This document shows, piece after piece, positions 19,261-30,256 of a stretch of DNA of 36,874 nt. Each line of letters begins with the position of its first letter. Within the stretch, counting starts at the first letter, position 1. Made by a program: the position numbers and the translations under genes. Source of the DNA: Azolla pinnata (taxonomy: Eukaryota; Streptophyta; Polypodiopsida; Salviniales; Salviniaceae); contig JBBBWG010000826.1 in assembly GCA_037176905.1 (NCBI GenBank), forward strand, positions 1-36,874. Direction: 5' to 3'. Below the pieces are notes generated by a model, which was given only the letters and a program-made list of their open reading frames with translations, made no database searches and was not told where the DNA came from.

Positions 19261-22200
19261 TCAGGGAATGAAATCGAGGGAGAATTCATCGAACTCGAAG
19301 CTTCCCGCAGATTGATCGGCTAATTCTTGGCTAAAGATGGGTGATTCCGATCCCGACATTCGCTCGACCTCATCCTCGAACGCCTGCATTATGTCACTGT
19401 AGCCGCCAGCTGACAAATTAATAGGATTAAGTTGGGAACAGCCAGCTGTTATAGTAGCTGATCCATCCATGTCCAGCTGCTGATCATGTGTTGGGGCCTG
19501 ATTAATTAATTCGACACTAGTCGGTATGATTCCAACACCATCATGTGTAGAGGAGTTCTTTAATCCAGCTACTACTGCACTCGAATCCGAATAATTAGCT
19601 GCTATACTAGATCCAATCGATGGGCTAGCCGATGCTAAATCACGATCAGTGCCTCTCGATGCCTGATTAACCCCCTTGTAATTGCTACTAGCTCCACGAC
19701 CAGCTGCAGATGATCTCACGCTGTACAACGATGACATCGAGACATTACTCATGAACGGCTTCTGACCGGCGCCGCCGCCGTCTGATCTACGATTCGCGCC
19801 CTGCAAGAATCACCAAAAGAACACCTAAGAAAATTATAAATTACATTTCAACGTCTACTAAAATTAGAAATTACAAATTAATGCATACTCTCATCTTCCA
19901 CTAGAATCTAAACACCCAATCAATTATGTTAGCATAACATTAATTGATTTTATTACTAATTGTTTCCCATTAATCGATCGTAATTGATTCCCTTACTACA
20001 TTCGATTAACAAAAGTTGGTAATTTTTTAATTTAATAGATTGATTAACACGTTAATTTTTCATTCATCAATTAAATAATTTGATGTTAATTGAGCTCACA
20101 GTTAATTGATTTAATATTAGTCAATTAATTGAGTGTTAATTTTTAAAACTATGCACTAATTTTTTATTTTTTATTTTAGTAGGTGTTAAAATGCAATTTA
20201 TAATTTTGCTATAAGAACTGTTTTTGGTGATTCTCCCTTATATATATTAAGGTGATCGATGCGATCAATGAATCATTTGTAGTACTAGCATGCATGACAA
20301 GAATGATCTAATTATATTACTTAGATTGCATCAGGTAGTAGAGAAGTACTAATGTGGTATGAATGAATTCATCAAATTTTGTGCTCACCGATGTGGTGGT
20401 AGTGGTGCGGTGTCGAATAAGTGCCATGTCCAGTGGCGTCCATGGCGTTGGTTGATTGCGTGCAGAATGAAGGCCTTGCAGCTTGAGATCATCATCAGCT
20501 AGTGTAGAGCTCGCATGGTGGCCCTGTTTAACCTTGATTGTATTAGAGGGACGATTAGCTGGGATCAATGCAGGCGATTGTTTGATATGATGTAGCTGCT
20601 CATGATCAAGATTATGTCCTTGGCGCAGAGCCGGCCTAGTGATCATAGCATGGTGGCGGCTTGGAGAAGACAATCTCGCCCTTGTGGGGCTTGGAAATTT
20701 GCCATGGTGATGGATCGCTTGTGGGTCAACAATATTATGGCCGGCTGGACGTGTAATTTGATGATCTACATGACTAGGGTTTAATTGCCGATATTGGCCG
20801 CCAGATGATGAGCTTATCAGCATGGAGCTGCTATTTGCATGAGGAGCTGCCGTGACTGACTCATGAGCCTTGGATCTGACAATCAATGTGGAGTTGGCAC
20901 GAGCTCCTGCACCAGCTGGAGAGCTTGGACGAGGAGTTAATGTTGTTGATATTGGCATTCGCGAGGCGCTAGCAGCACTTCTAGGAGTGATAGGTGTAGT
21001 GTCTGATCGAACTGAAATCATACAGTGGTATTTGATCAATATGTATGTCTAGATCACGATTCTAGAAGAGTAGTTACACTACAGTCTGCATATATATTTG
21101 TGAAAGAGACATGATGAGCCATGGATCTTATGAGCATGTGTAGGATAAGGTTATGGACGTGGATTAATCTAAGAGATCCTAGATATCGCAGTACAACAGT
21201 ACATAGACATACAATAAGATCTAATCGGCAGAGTGAGAACTAACTTGGTATGGGCATAATCTTAGAGAACCAATTTGTAAGGCTAATTTGATTGGTTTAA
21301 AGGTAGGATAGATGGGAAGCCGGTTATTCTAAGATTGGTAGAAACTAACATAATTACGTGGACATGTGTGAACAATAAAATGTTATATAAAATAGAAGGG
21401 GCTAGCTATCTCCCGACTTTTATTAAGGCGCCACCAAATCTTAAGCTAGGCTCTCTACCATTGGAATCTGTACCTGTTAGCTTGCGAAATATAATCTAAG
21501 GTAATAATTATCTAGGGCATGGGACAGAAATGGTGCTTAGATTCGAATATGTTTGGTCTTTCACAAATGGATTAAAGGTGGTTGGTGTGGTGAATCTACC
21601 CGTAATCCATTCTCTAATTCTCTCCAATCTTCTCTCTAAGAATGCCGATCATTAGTATAAGATCCGTAAAATAACCGGTTAGTGCTCTGTATAAACAGCG
21701 GTACGTTTTAGGAACGATCGGTGCCTGTAATTGCATGCATATATTATTACCTTTTGACCGCGACGTGGTGACGGTCGCAGGTACTATTTTGGCGCTCGCT
21801 GGAGCCATAATTGTAGCAGCAGTCGATGATGATGATCCGGGCATGGATGCCGATCGGCGCGGAGTACCGATGAGGGCGGCGTTGATGATGTGGCCAGATA
21901 ATGATGATGATGAGGAAGAAGAAGAAGAAGAAGATGATGATGATGAGGATGAGGATGAGGATGAGGATGAGGATGGATTGAGCTGATCATGATCATGGGT
22001 CGCTGATCTAGCCTTGTGGTGCAGTAGTGGCGTGGACGGCCCGCGCCTGATCATTCGTGAGACATCGATGGCGCCGCTCATCGGATTCACGTTCTGCTGC
22101 TTGGTGGGCGTACTGGATGCTGAGACGCTACCACGTCGTCGTCCGCGGCTGGGCGTACTGCCTCTGCTACTTGTAGTGGCGCTGTGATTCCTCGACGATT

Positions 22201-23998
22201 GATCTGCAGGCCGCCGCTTTGTGGATATGGACAGCCCCGATGAGATGCTGATCCCGGGCAGTATTAGTGCGTCTACAACGCTAGCTGATGCCGATGATGA
22301 ATCTGCTGATGCTGGTGATGCTGATGACGATGGTGGATCTGCTGATGCTGGTGATGATGATGATGGTGGTGGGGATGGTGACGGTGGTGGTGGTGGTGGT
22401 GATGATGCTGATGATGAATCTGCTGATGATGATGAATCTGCTGATGAATCTGCTGATGCTGGTGATGATGATGATGGTGATGGTGGTGGTGGTGGTGATG
22501 ATGCTGATGGTGGTAGTGCTGCTGCGGCTGCTGATGATGATGATGATGATGATGATGCTGATGATGATAGTGCTGCTGATGATGATGATGATGATGGTGA
22601 TGGTGATGGTGATGGTGATGGTGATGGTGATGATGATGATGATGACGATGATGCCGACGACGACGACGATCCGGATGCTGGTGATCGCCGCGCGGATGAT
22701 GCATTGGATGATGCCACTGCAGGATCTAAGAATCCTGATGCGGCTTTCCGGGAATCCATGACTGCTGCAGCTAATTCCCGCTCGCTACCACCTCCGATCA
22801 TTCCCGGCGCCGCTGACTGATCAATTCATCAGTATTCAAGCACGAAATCAGATTCAATTCATGGACCGATGGATCGATCCATCGCGCCAGCATACTGATT
22901 AGAACAGCTAGCAGCTACTGCCGATCTCCGATCGTGCGGTCAATCTACGATTCCGCTCCGTGATCAGTAATTAGAGCGCTATTCCGCCGACGATCAGTGC
23001 CAGGCGCAGCAGATGGATCAAGAAAACGTTGTGTAATTTGATGACAGATCCGATCACTCACCGGCCTGTAATCAGACGAGCTGATCCTGCGCCCAGCTGT
23101 TCCTGCTGACGCTGCAGGCGGTGCGGCATGAATGATTCCTGATCTCCCACCATCGCCACCATCGCCATCATCACCTGCACCATCACCACCACCATCATCA
23201 TCATCGTCACCGTCGTTGACATTGATCATGGGACGTTGCTGTTGTTGCAGTGGCACCGATACTGCCGCTGCCATGAGCCTGTTATGTGAAGATCATACAT
23301 ACGTTTTCTAATTACGATGCAGGATCTGAAGAAGAAGAAGAAGAAGAATCTGAAGAAGAAGATGAAGAATCTGAAGAAGAAGATGAAGAATCTGAAGAAG
23401 AAGAAGAAGAAGAATCTGAAGAAGAAGATGAAGAATCTGAAGAAGAAGATGAAGAATCTGAAGAAGAAGATGAAGAATCTGAAGAAGAAGATGATGATGA
23501 TGAAGAATCTGAAGAAGAAGAAGATGATGATGAAGAATCTGAAGAAGAAGAAGAAGAAGCAGCTTACCAATGGCATTCGTTGCTGACAGTAGGCCAGTCG
23601 GAGGAATCATCATCCAAGAGTAGATTGTCTTCTTCTTCACCCGCCATAATTAGGGTTTGGTCCGGCACCATGATCGATGTCGATGGATCAAGTAGCTGTA
23701 GTGCCGGCGGACCTGCAGGATCAGACGTTGCTCGACCTCCTGCTCCGACTACTGCCCTCGTCTTCTGCTCACGGCGCAGTTCAACGAAGAGATGGAGGAG
23801 GTCTGCATCATCATCTCCATCACCGTCATCGCCATCGCCATGGCCGCGGCCTCCCTCTGATCCTGCAGAAGCAGTACCACGCCTGATGATTGCAGCGGCT
23901 GCATGCTCAAGAACATCCGCGATATTTCCCTCCGAATATGCAGCAGATTCACCACTGGATTGAATCGATCCGCTGCTGCTGCTGCTGCCGATCCGCAT
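19261..23998 (-). CDS. Ser/Pro-rich BPP1-like protein (plant microtubule-associated type, putative)
   Basis: Five exons on the minus strand: 23998-23568, 23278-23062, 22816-21751, 21011-20389 and 19800-19261. They total 2877 nt, or 958 aa plus stop. Each join keeps the frame. Donors are TTG/GTAAGC, CCG/GTGAGT, AAG/GTAATA and TCG/GTGAGC; acceptors are AACAG, GATCAG, TTTCAG and TTGCAG. Near residue 65 is DADLLHLFVELRREQK, the position and style of the EL.LFLEMRRREKE box of the plant basic proline-rich (BPP1-like) family. The middle is mostly Ser, Pro, Arg and Thr with STPSRGRRR, SSTPTK and TPRSAAS motifs, like that family's STPTRR repeats. TPLDMALIRHR then PFMSNVSMSSLYSVRS resembles its SLDMAIRHMDIR ... 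ASSMYSVRS region. Family members studied are basic microtubule-associated proteins; function here is inferred. Poly-Ser and Pro runs in exon 3 are coded by trinucleotide arrays. The acidic C-terminus (YSDIMQAFEDEVERM ... FEFDEFSLDFIP) is not one I recognise. The start at 23998 is the first Met not in a promoter-like or poly-Lys stretch. Confidence 0.75.
19806..20237. mobile_element. MITE filling intron 4 of gene 2
   Basis: Terminal inverted repeats of about 55 bp. The left end AGAATCACCAAAAG...AAATTATAAATTACATTTCAACGTCTACTAAAAT (19806 on) matches the reverse complement of the right end ATTTTAGTAGGTGTTAAAATGC...GGTGATTCTCC (to 20237). The interior is AT-rich and repeats ATTGATT motifs, with no coding. 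It occupies most of intron 4 (19801-20388, 588 bp). Its left end is 4-5 bp from the exon 5 splice acceptor. A diverged relative lies at 18285-18690. Confidence 0.75.
20389..21011 (-). other. Gene 2 exon 4
   Basis: 623 nt coding Ser/Arg/His-rich sequence from VRSDTTPITPRS to LIRHRTTTTTS. The reading frame runs on into the intron to a stop at 20317. The GTGAGC donor at 20388-20383 and the good fit of exon 5 support splicing rather than a stop there. Confidence 0.7.
21012..21750 (-). other. Gene 2 intron 3
   Basis: 739-bp intron with donor GTAATA and acceptor TTTCAG. AT-rich, no repeat or element recognised. Confidence 0.65.
22270..22672. repeat. Trinucleotide array (GAT/GGT/GCT) coding poly-Ser/Pro/Ala in exon 3
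   Basis: A compound microsatellite about 400 bp long. On the coding strand, ATC, ACC and AGC units are read as TCA, CCA and GCA codons, giving Ser, Pro and Ala runs. Other frames read as poly-His, poly-Asp or poly-Met and are artefacts. A second array of GAT/GAG/GAA units lies at about 21901-21976 (a run of about 25 Ser). Length differences between plants or assembly errors are likely here. Confidence 0.9.
23322..23562. repeat. Compound GAA/GAT/TCT minisatellite in gene 2 intron 1
   Basis: Repeats of GAAGAAGAAGATGAAGAATCT (21 bp) with shorter and longer variants. On the gene's strand this is a pyrimidine tract broken by TTCTTCAG once per unit, so intron 1 (23279-23567) holds about ten acceptor-like sites before the one I use (AACAG/GCTC at 23279). 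The length of the array is a multiple of three, so the flanking frame stays open in some readings. Confidence 0.9.
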
Positions 23999-24157
23999 GA
24001 AGAATCGATGCAAGGTCTGGGCTCTAATCTGAATCAGAAAATGGAAAGGAAAGCCGTCGCCCAACATAGAAGAAAGCAGATGAAAACAGGGAGGCCGAAA
24101 AGCAAAACGCAAAAGGTGGGGAGAATGAGGGGGTTTAGTGCATGGAGAGTAGCATGC

Positions 24158-24305
24158 CTTCTTCTTCTTCTTCTTCTTCTTCTTCTCCTTTGTGGGCCCA
24201 TTGGGGTTTGTTTTCTCATGGTCCAATCTGAGCTTCGGGTTTCCGGCTTAGGGTTTACGGTTTAAGGTTTAGGGTTTTGGGTCTCAGGTTTAGGGTTTAA
24301 GGTTT
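24158..24305 (-). promoter_or_regulatory. Gene 2 promoter region: site II motif, three telo-boxes, (CTT)n
   Basis: Upstream of the gene 2 ATG (23998) are a (CTT)n tract (24158-24186, GAA-rich on the gene's strand), a palindromic TGGGCCCA (24193-24200) and three exact AAACCCTA telo-boxes on the gene's strand at 24249-24256, 24270-24277 and 24291-24298. In plants, site II (TGGGCY) together with telo-boxes marks promoters active in dividing cells, such as those of ribosomal protein genes. The transcription start is not known. Confidence 0.6.
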
Positions 24306-26160
24306 CATGCGTTGAACGGACGAGCTTGTGATTTGGCATTTTTAATCCCCTAGCTGACAGGCTCTAACCAACTTTGGAGCAAGAAAGAGATATATTTCCA
24401 AAGGTGAATGAATACAATGTTGTATACAGCCCATGAGACAAACTGTAATAGTAATTGGATGTTGATGGTGGCGGTGGTGGTGCCTGGTCGTTGTTGTGTA
24501 CATGGATGCATGTGTATTGAATCGATTCCACAATCTAGGCTGGTGTTCAATCAATTAGGATTCGGCAAAAACTATTTGATCTCTAAGCTTGTGAAATAAA
24601 TCCATGCTCAATATTTAATTGGGAATTCCTAAATTAATCAAGGGGCTCAAAGACAAATTTTGTTATTGCCGACAATTTAAAGAATATGAGTGTAATTTAC
24701 TGGTATGTTTTCAGAGTGAATTTTTTATTATAAAAACAATCCAAAATGCTGCCAAAACATTGGTCTTTGTACTATTTTTTCCCAGTAAATATATATTTCA
24801 ATTAATGAAAAAAGAAATTTTCATATTGGCTACAAAACATGTGTACAAATCGAAACCCCATTAAAGGCTCGGGCGAATACAATAAACCAAATCAATATCT
24901 TGATGTATCATTAAGTTATAAATTACTGAAATAGAAAATTTGGCGATAAATAACATCATCCTAGATCATGTTGTAATTGTCTCAAACATTGCAAAGGTGC
25001 CCACTCCTTCAAAAACCATATATGTTTCTTAAATGAATCTAACTCATATTAGAAAAGAGTAAGGTGTGGGGTGTTAAAAGAGATTTGCTATTAAAAGTTC
25101 AAAAATATCGTTCTTATTTTATGTTCTGAGTTTGTAGCCAAAAGACATTTTTTTATTAATAATAGAATCTTATTTTTGAAAAAAAAAAATCATAAACGCT
25201 TCTTAATGACTTCCTCCGAATCTCCCTCAATTACTTTATATTGAAATCGAATAGTGCTTATCAAATCAACCGAATTTCTTGCACAAGATATATCTTTGTT
25301 GTTGACAATGCCATACTACACTTGTTCTTCCATATGTTCCATAAAATAAAGACAAATTAAATAATATACATTTGATAATCCTTAACATTTTCCATAGGGT
25401 ATTCCCAATCCTTACGTAAGATATACACATATACAGATCCATGAAATAACTAATATGCCGCCAATGATAAATGACCCTCATACATTATCGATATGACAAT
25501 CAATTCCCTCCACACTACAAAGGCTCGTAAGACAAATTGTTGAGGATGACAAAAATTAAAATAATTAGAAAACACACATCCAAACTTGTCACACTATTAA
25601 ACACTAATTAAAAGGTCATAACAAATAAAACTAAAATTGAAAAAAAAACTCATAATTACATTATACATAACTTCTAAATTATAATAGAAATACACAAGCA
25701 TCATTTGTTTCAAATCTTGTTTTGGCATCGCTTTTGAATCATCACAAATTTCTTGAAGCTTGAAATTTGTAGGTTTTCTAAACTAAATTCTTTAATGTAA
25801 TGTAAAAAATATATATGTATATAATTAAGGTTTTAGAAAATTCAGCAATACATACTCACCTTGAAAAACAAGATGCCATTCATGATTAATTTTCTTAATC
25901 TCCAACACCGAAAAGAGTCCCATGCTGATCAAAGTCTTATGCACAACATTTTTGTAGATTAATTTAGAGCTCTTGAAATTTATTCTCTATTTATATGAGT
26001 CAAATTTAACTATATCATTAAACATTTAGCTTGAAAGTCTGTAGTTAAGAAAAGAGAAGATAACTATCGTAGAAGGTTATGAAATAAAGCACATTAGTAA
26101 CCTTGCAATTAACATTTTACATTTCTAAATAAAAATGTAACCATATATTTGAAGATATGC
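24306..26160. other. AT-rich intergenic region
   Basis: No gene, RNA or clear transposon was found on either strand. Open frames are short and have no recognisable motifs. A 20-bp near-repeat (ATATTTGAAGATATGCCAAC) occurs at about 26143 and 26166, next to the copia B truncation point. Confidence 0.5.
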
Positions 26161-26164
26161 CAAC

Positions 26165-27150
26165 CTGATATTTGAAGATATGCTTCACTACATTCAAGTG
26201 TGGGTAGTTGGGATTGTGCATGAATTTGCTAATGATGTCAATTGCATGCACAATGTCTAGCCGTGTCGTGACCATTGCGTACATTACTGAGCCAATGGCT
26301 GGTGCATATGGTACCGACTTATATGATCCCCCTCTGGATCGGATGTCGGGCAGTCCTTTCGTGACAACCGAAGGTTGACAAATCGAGCCGTATGCATTCT
26401 AAATCGGTCCAAGATTCGTCAGATGTAATTCGACTGAGACAAGTACAAGTGTTACGAATGTTGATTCTGTGTGATCTTCGTCTCGAGAACATCATGCGCC
26501 CGACCAAGGTCTTTAATGGCGAATTTTAGGAGTAATTGTCGTTGGAGCTCAGCAAGCTCTCCGATCATAAGTTGAATGGAGAGTAGCATATCGTTCACAT
26601 AAAGGATAAGGAAGATGGGAGACCCATCTGTTTTGTCCTTACTATACAGGCAAAGGTCCTCATCCGATTGAAGAAAGTCGATCAATTGTACGAAATTGTC
26701 GAACTTCTTATACCATTGCCACGAAACTTGCTTCAATCCGTACAAGCTCTTTCGTAGTTGATATACGAGATGTTCATGACCGGGTGACGCAAAGCCTTGT
26801 GGCTGCTCCATATATATTTCCTTGTCTAGATCACCGTGGAGGAAGGCCATTTTTATATCAAGCTAAAGAAGCCCCAAATCCTTGATCCTGACAACGGGAA
26901 GGAGAAATTGAAGGGTTGTCATCTTTACTATGGGCGAGAAGACTTCGTCAAAGTCTATGCCGTACTCTTGCTAAAACCCTTTTGCTAGGATGTGCGCCTT
27001 ATACTTCGGATTGGAGTAATTGGACGTTTGTTTGAATTGATAGACCCACTTGCACTGTAGTGCTTTCTGATTCCACAAAAGTTTAGCCAAGTCCCAAGTT
27101 TCGTTCCTCAAATAGAGTTCATTTCGGACTCCATTGCAAGTTGCCAACTT
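26165..27150 (-). pseudogene. copia B reverse transcriptase, catalytic site altered
   Basis: The best-kept part is 26850-26452: AFLHGDLDKEIYMEQPQGF, LRKSLYGLKQVSWQWYKKFD, then LILYVNDMLLS. The copia YVDDML active site reads YVNDML, so a metal-binding Asp is lost. Upstream pieces ([19 protein letters not shown], about 26960-26890) and WVYQFKQTSNYSNPKYKAH (about 27050-26995) are in other frames with stops. Confidence 0.85.
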
Positions 27151-27529
27151 GTAGCATCTATAGTTTCGATTGCTTCTTTGTATGTCGTAGATTCACTGGC
27201 ATCCGTGATGAAAAGGCCAGGAGAGTATCTCCCAGGTGACTGTGACAGTCTTTCTGATTGATGTGGAATGTTGGGCTAGCCGGTTCTAGTGCGGTTGTAC
27301 TCCGCATGTCCGCACTTGGTTTGGTCACATTGGTTAGATCCGTGGTAGCCATACTAGGATTTTGCGCAAGTACGTCTCCTTCCGTATTGGGAGGATTGGC
27401 GGACTGTGAAGTTGACCTTGTGTGTTGTGTTAGGCCGTTATAAGGCATAGGTACGTCTGCAAAAGTAACTAACTCTCTGTAATTCAATTGGGTGCTCGGC
27501 TGCCTTGTGCATTGCGGAGTCATTGAAGA

Positions 27530-28600
27530 CTATGTTTGAACTTCGAAATACTTGATGGTCTTTGGGTCCCATAAACGATAGTCGAAACTTTCATTGGGTC
27601 CATAAACAAGGAAAATGCTTTTCCATGACGTCAACTTGAATTTACGATGCTCATCCCTCGACACAAGTGTGTATGCTTCGCATCCGAATATCTGTAACTT
27701 TCTGTAATCTGGTTTTCTTCCTGTCTAGAGCTCTTGTAGAAATTTCAATCCAAAAGGCCTACTCGGTGATATGTTAATAATGTGCATGACCGTGAGTAAA
27801 GCCTCGGCCTAAAAGTCATCTGTAAGTCTGGAATGGTGCAACATGGAGATTACTCGCTCATTAATTGTATGAATCATCCATTCCGCAATTCCATTTTGTT
27901 CCGAACTTTAAGAAGCCATATATTCTCGTCTGATGCCGCATTCTCAACACAATTGGACGAATTCATTTGATTTATACTCTCCCCCATTGTTCGATTGTAG
28001 GCATTTTAGCTTCCGATTCGTCTAATTCTTTACCATTGCGAGCCATTCCTTGAAGATCATAAAAACATGATCTTTTGTCCATGTCGGATAAGCCACACCT
28101 TCCAAGTCATGTTGTCTATGAAAGTGACGAAGTACGATGCTCAATTGATAAATTGATGCGGCATCGGGCCACAGATGTTCGAGTGGACCAAATTGAGAAA
28201 TAGATTCTTTCAACGCACTGGTCAGATGTGAGACTACGAGCTGCTTGCCTTACTAGCAATGGTCGCAAAATTGATGATCTGAGAAGGAGGGTTTGGGAAT
28301 ATAGCTGGCCTTGGAGAGGTGCATAATGCAAGCTTTGCTTAAATGGTCGACTCTTTCATGCCATAGTTATAACACTAGGATATCCACAAGGAATAGGTCA
28401 CCCTCTCTGAGTGTGACATACAGGGGATACAATGAATATATCTTCGGGCCACGAGCAAATAGAAAGTTCCCTTTGTGGAACGTCCATCTTTCTCATGAGA
28501 AGCTGGCACAAATGCCTGCGTCGTCGAGTTGTCCCACTGAAATTAGCGACCTTGTCAGCTTCGAGACGCATCGAACATTGTGGAGTACAAGGGTAGAGCC
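27530..28600 (-). pseudogene. copia B integrase, inactive
   Basis: Minus-strand pieces read VAYPTWTKDHVFMIFKEWL (about 28110-28050), then QSNNGGEYKSNEF (about 28000), where the catalytic Asp of the usual SDNGGEY is Asn. IAEWMIHTINERV (the E-containing N.RI.E motif region) and a PFGLK, FGCEAY, ...YGPNESFDYRLWDP end follow (about 27880-27555). These are the copia integrase core and its C-terminal side. Several stops are present. Confidence 0.8.
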
Positions 28601-28619
28601 ACCCGAAAGGTTCAGCTCT

Positions 28620-29692
28620 ATTGTGCCAATGTTGATGACCGCACAATGTCGTGAGTTGTTATAGGTATAAGATCAAAACTTTGAGCTGTGTACTGACGGA
28701 ATTGTAACCAGTACGAAGTTACGTGGTATGAAGCACCCGAGTCGAGTAGCAGATTGTTGACTTCTTTGGTCGTAAGCAGAACTTTTGCTTTGGCTATGCT
28801 TTCCACGGTTAGGATATTCGGATCATCCTCTGTAGTAACTCCGGCTGTGAATTGTCCGTTTGTGGAAGATAAACTGCAAAAGTTCACTTCCTCCATGCAA
28901 TTGCCTTTTTGTTCGAATTTTTGAGCTTTCTCATTCTTGGCTTCGAAGGCTCGGCAATCGGCCTTGATATGTTCAGGCTTCTTGCAGTAGTTGCTTGTCC
29001 ATATATCCTTTGACTTATTTTGGCTGTTTGTCGTGTTCGGCCGGCGCAAGGGACGTCTTCCACAATGTTGCGGTCGGTCACCCGTGCTCTATAAAGTATA
29101 GGCTTCACTTGCCAAATTCTGAATAAACGTTTTTCTCTTGAGCGTCTTCAGACAAAATGGAGCTTGTAATCTCGGAGTACTTTACAGCCATAGCAGACTC
29201 ATTGTAGACAATCATAATGAAGGTTTTCCAAGATGGTGGAAGGCTACTCATTAGTAGTAGAGCTTTTAGCTCGTCGTTAATTGTCATTCCTTATGCTGAC
29301 AACTGGGAGATGATTCCTTCATACTCGTTCAGATGAGCTGTGACCAAGTCAGATTCCTTCACGTGCAAGTTGTAAAGTCGTTGTAACAGGTAGATCTTTG
29401 TAGTGGCTACCTTTTTCTCGTAAGTGTCCGACAGAGTCTTCCATAGCTCATGTACGAATGGACCGTGTAATACACGGACTTGGATAGATGCATCGGGATG
29501 GTGGCACAGACTACCCGATCCAGCTTTGTCCATTATTTCGGCTTGTATGTTACCGGAACCTTGTCATTCTCTATTGGGTCGATCTGGCCACGGACTGTGA
29601 GGTATTCTTGTATCTGCTCCTTTAAAAAAGTTGAAGCTTATCCCGTCAAACTTTCTTAGACTCATCTCGAATGAGTCGGATTTTCAAGCCAT
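28620..29692 (-). pseudogene. copia B gag and protease, broken
   Basis: Starts at Met 29692, aligned to the gag start of element A. Recognisable parts are LWKTLSDTYEKKVATTKIYL (about 29440), LNEYEGIISQLSA, MTINDELKALLLMSSLPPSW (29287), an incomplete zinc knuckle (SNYCKKPEHIKADC, first Cys lost; A keeps that Cys but has lost the second) and the protease LLDSGASYHVT (about 28750). Frameshifts near 29640, 29290 and 29090 break the frame. Confidence 0.85.
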
Positions 29693-30256
29693 TTGCATGG
29701 GAAGGCTGGTATAAAGTTCTGCCTGAAGTGGTTACAACCGTGAATGAGTACGACTACACTACAGTCTACTTGAAGAAAACTTCCAACCGAGTTAAGAACA
29801 TAAAGAGGTTGTTCTGGTTTTACTTGGAATGTACATGAATATGATGGCTCTGTCTGAAGTGAGTACGAACCGTGCTTGCAAAGTTCAAGTCAAAATCGAA
29901 CTATGGTCCCTAGAACAAGTTGTACTGACTCATCTAATACGGATTTCGACCCAAGTACTTTTACATGGATTATGAACAAGCATATAACTTTGCCTAGAGT
30001 GTGTAAGAAGCATGGTCGAAGAGAGTACGATTGTCGAAATCACGATTTAATCATACAATGCACAGATTAAATCGCGATTAGAGCGTTTTTCCTGCAAAAT
30101 ACAGTAAAACGGTTGTAACTCCCTGTGGGTTGCTCCAAATCGAACAATTTAACTTGCAACGTGTTCTTGACGAGAAGGCAAACATAGAAATGTGTTTCAT
30201 GGTAGAAGACAATGCACAAAACTCTTAGAAAACTTTAATCTTCAGTTTTCGGGCAG

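Noticed and set aside
20317..20388. Read-through end of gene 2 exon 4 (FDEFIHTTLVLLYYLMQSK) as the true C-terminus
   Set aside because: It lies after a good GTGAGC donor, and exon 5 continues in frame with a conserved-looking SLYSVRS motif. Intron retention is possible but not shown.
22273..22704. Poly-His open frame on the minus strand, and poly-Asp and poly-Met frames on the plus strand over the same array
   Set aside because: All are alternative frames of the GAT/GGT trinucleotide array. The Ser/Pro frame fits the flanking exons, splice sites and family motifs.
23226..23576. Phe-, Leu-, Glu- and Lys-rich frames over the GAA/GAT minisatellite
   Set aside because: Simple-repeat artefacts inside intron 1 of gene 2; flanking GT donor and AG acceptor join exons in frame.
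23999..24226. N-terminal extension of gene 2 starting at 24226 with a poly-Lys run
   Set aside because: It is coded by the (CTT)n tract and overlaps the site II motif; composition is unlike the rest. Start at 23998 preferred, though cDNA could show otherwise.
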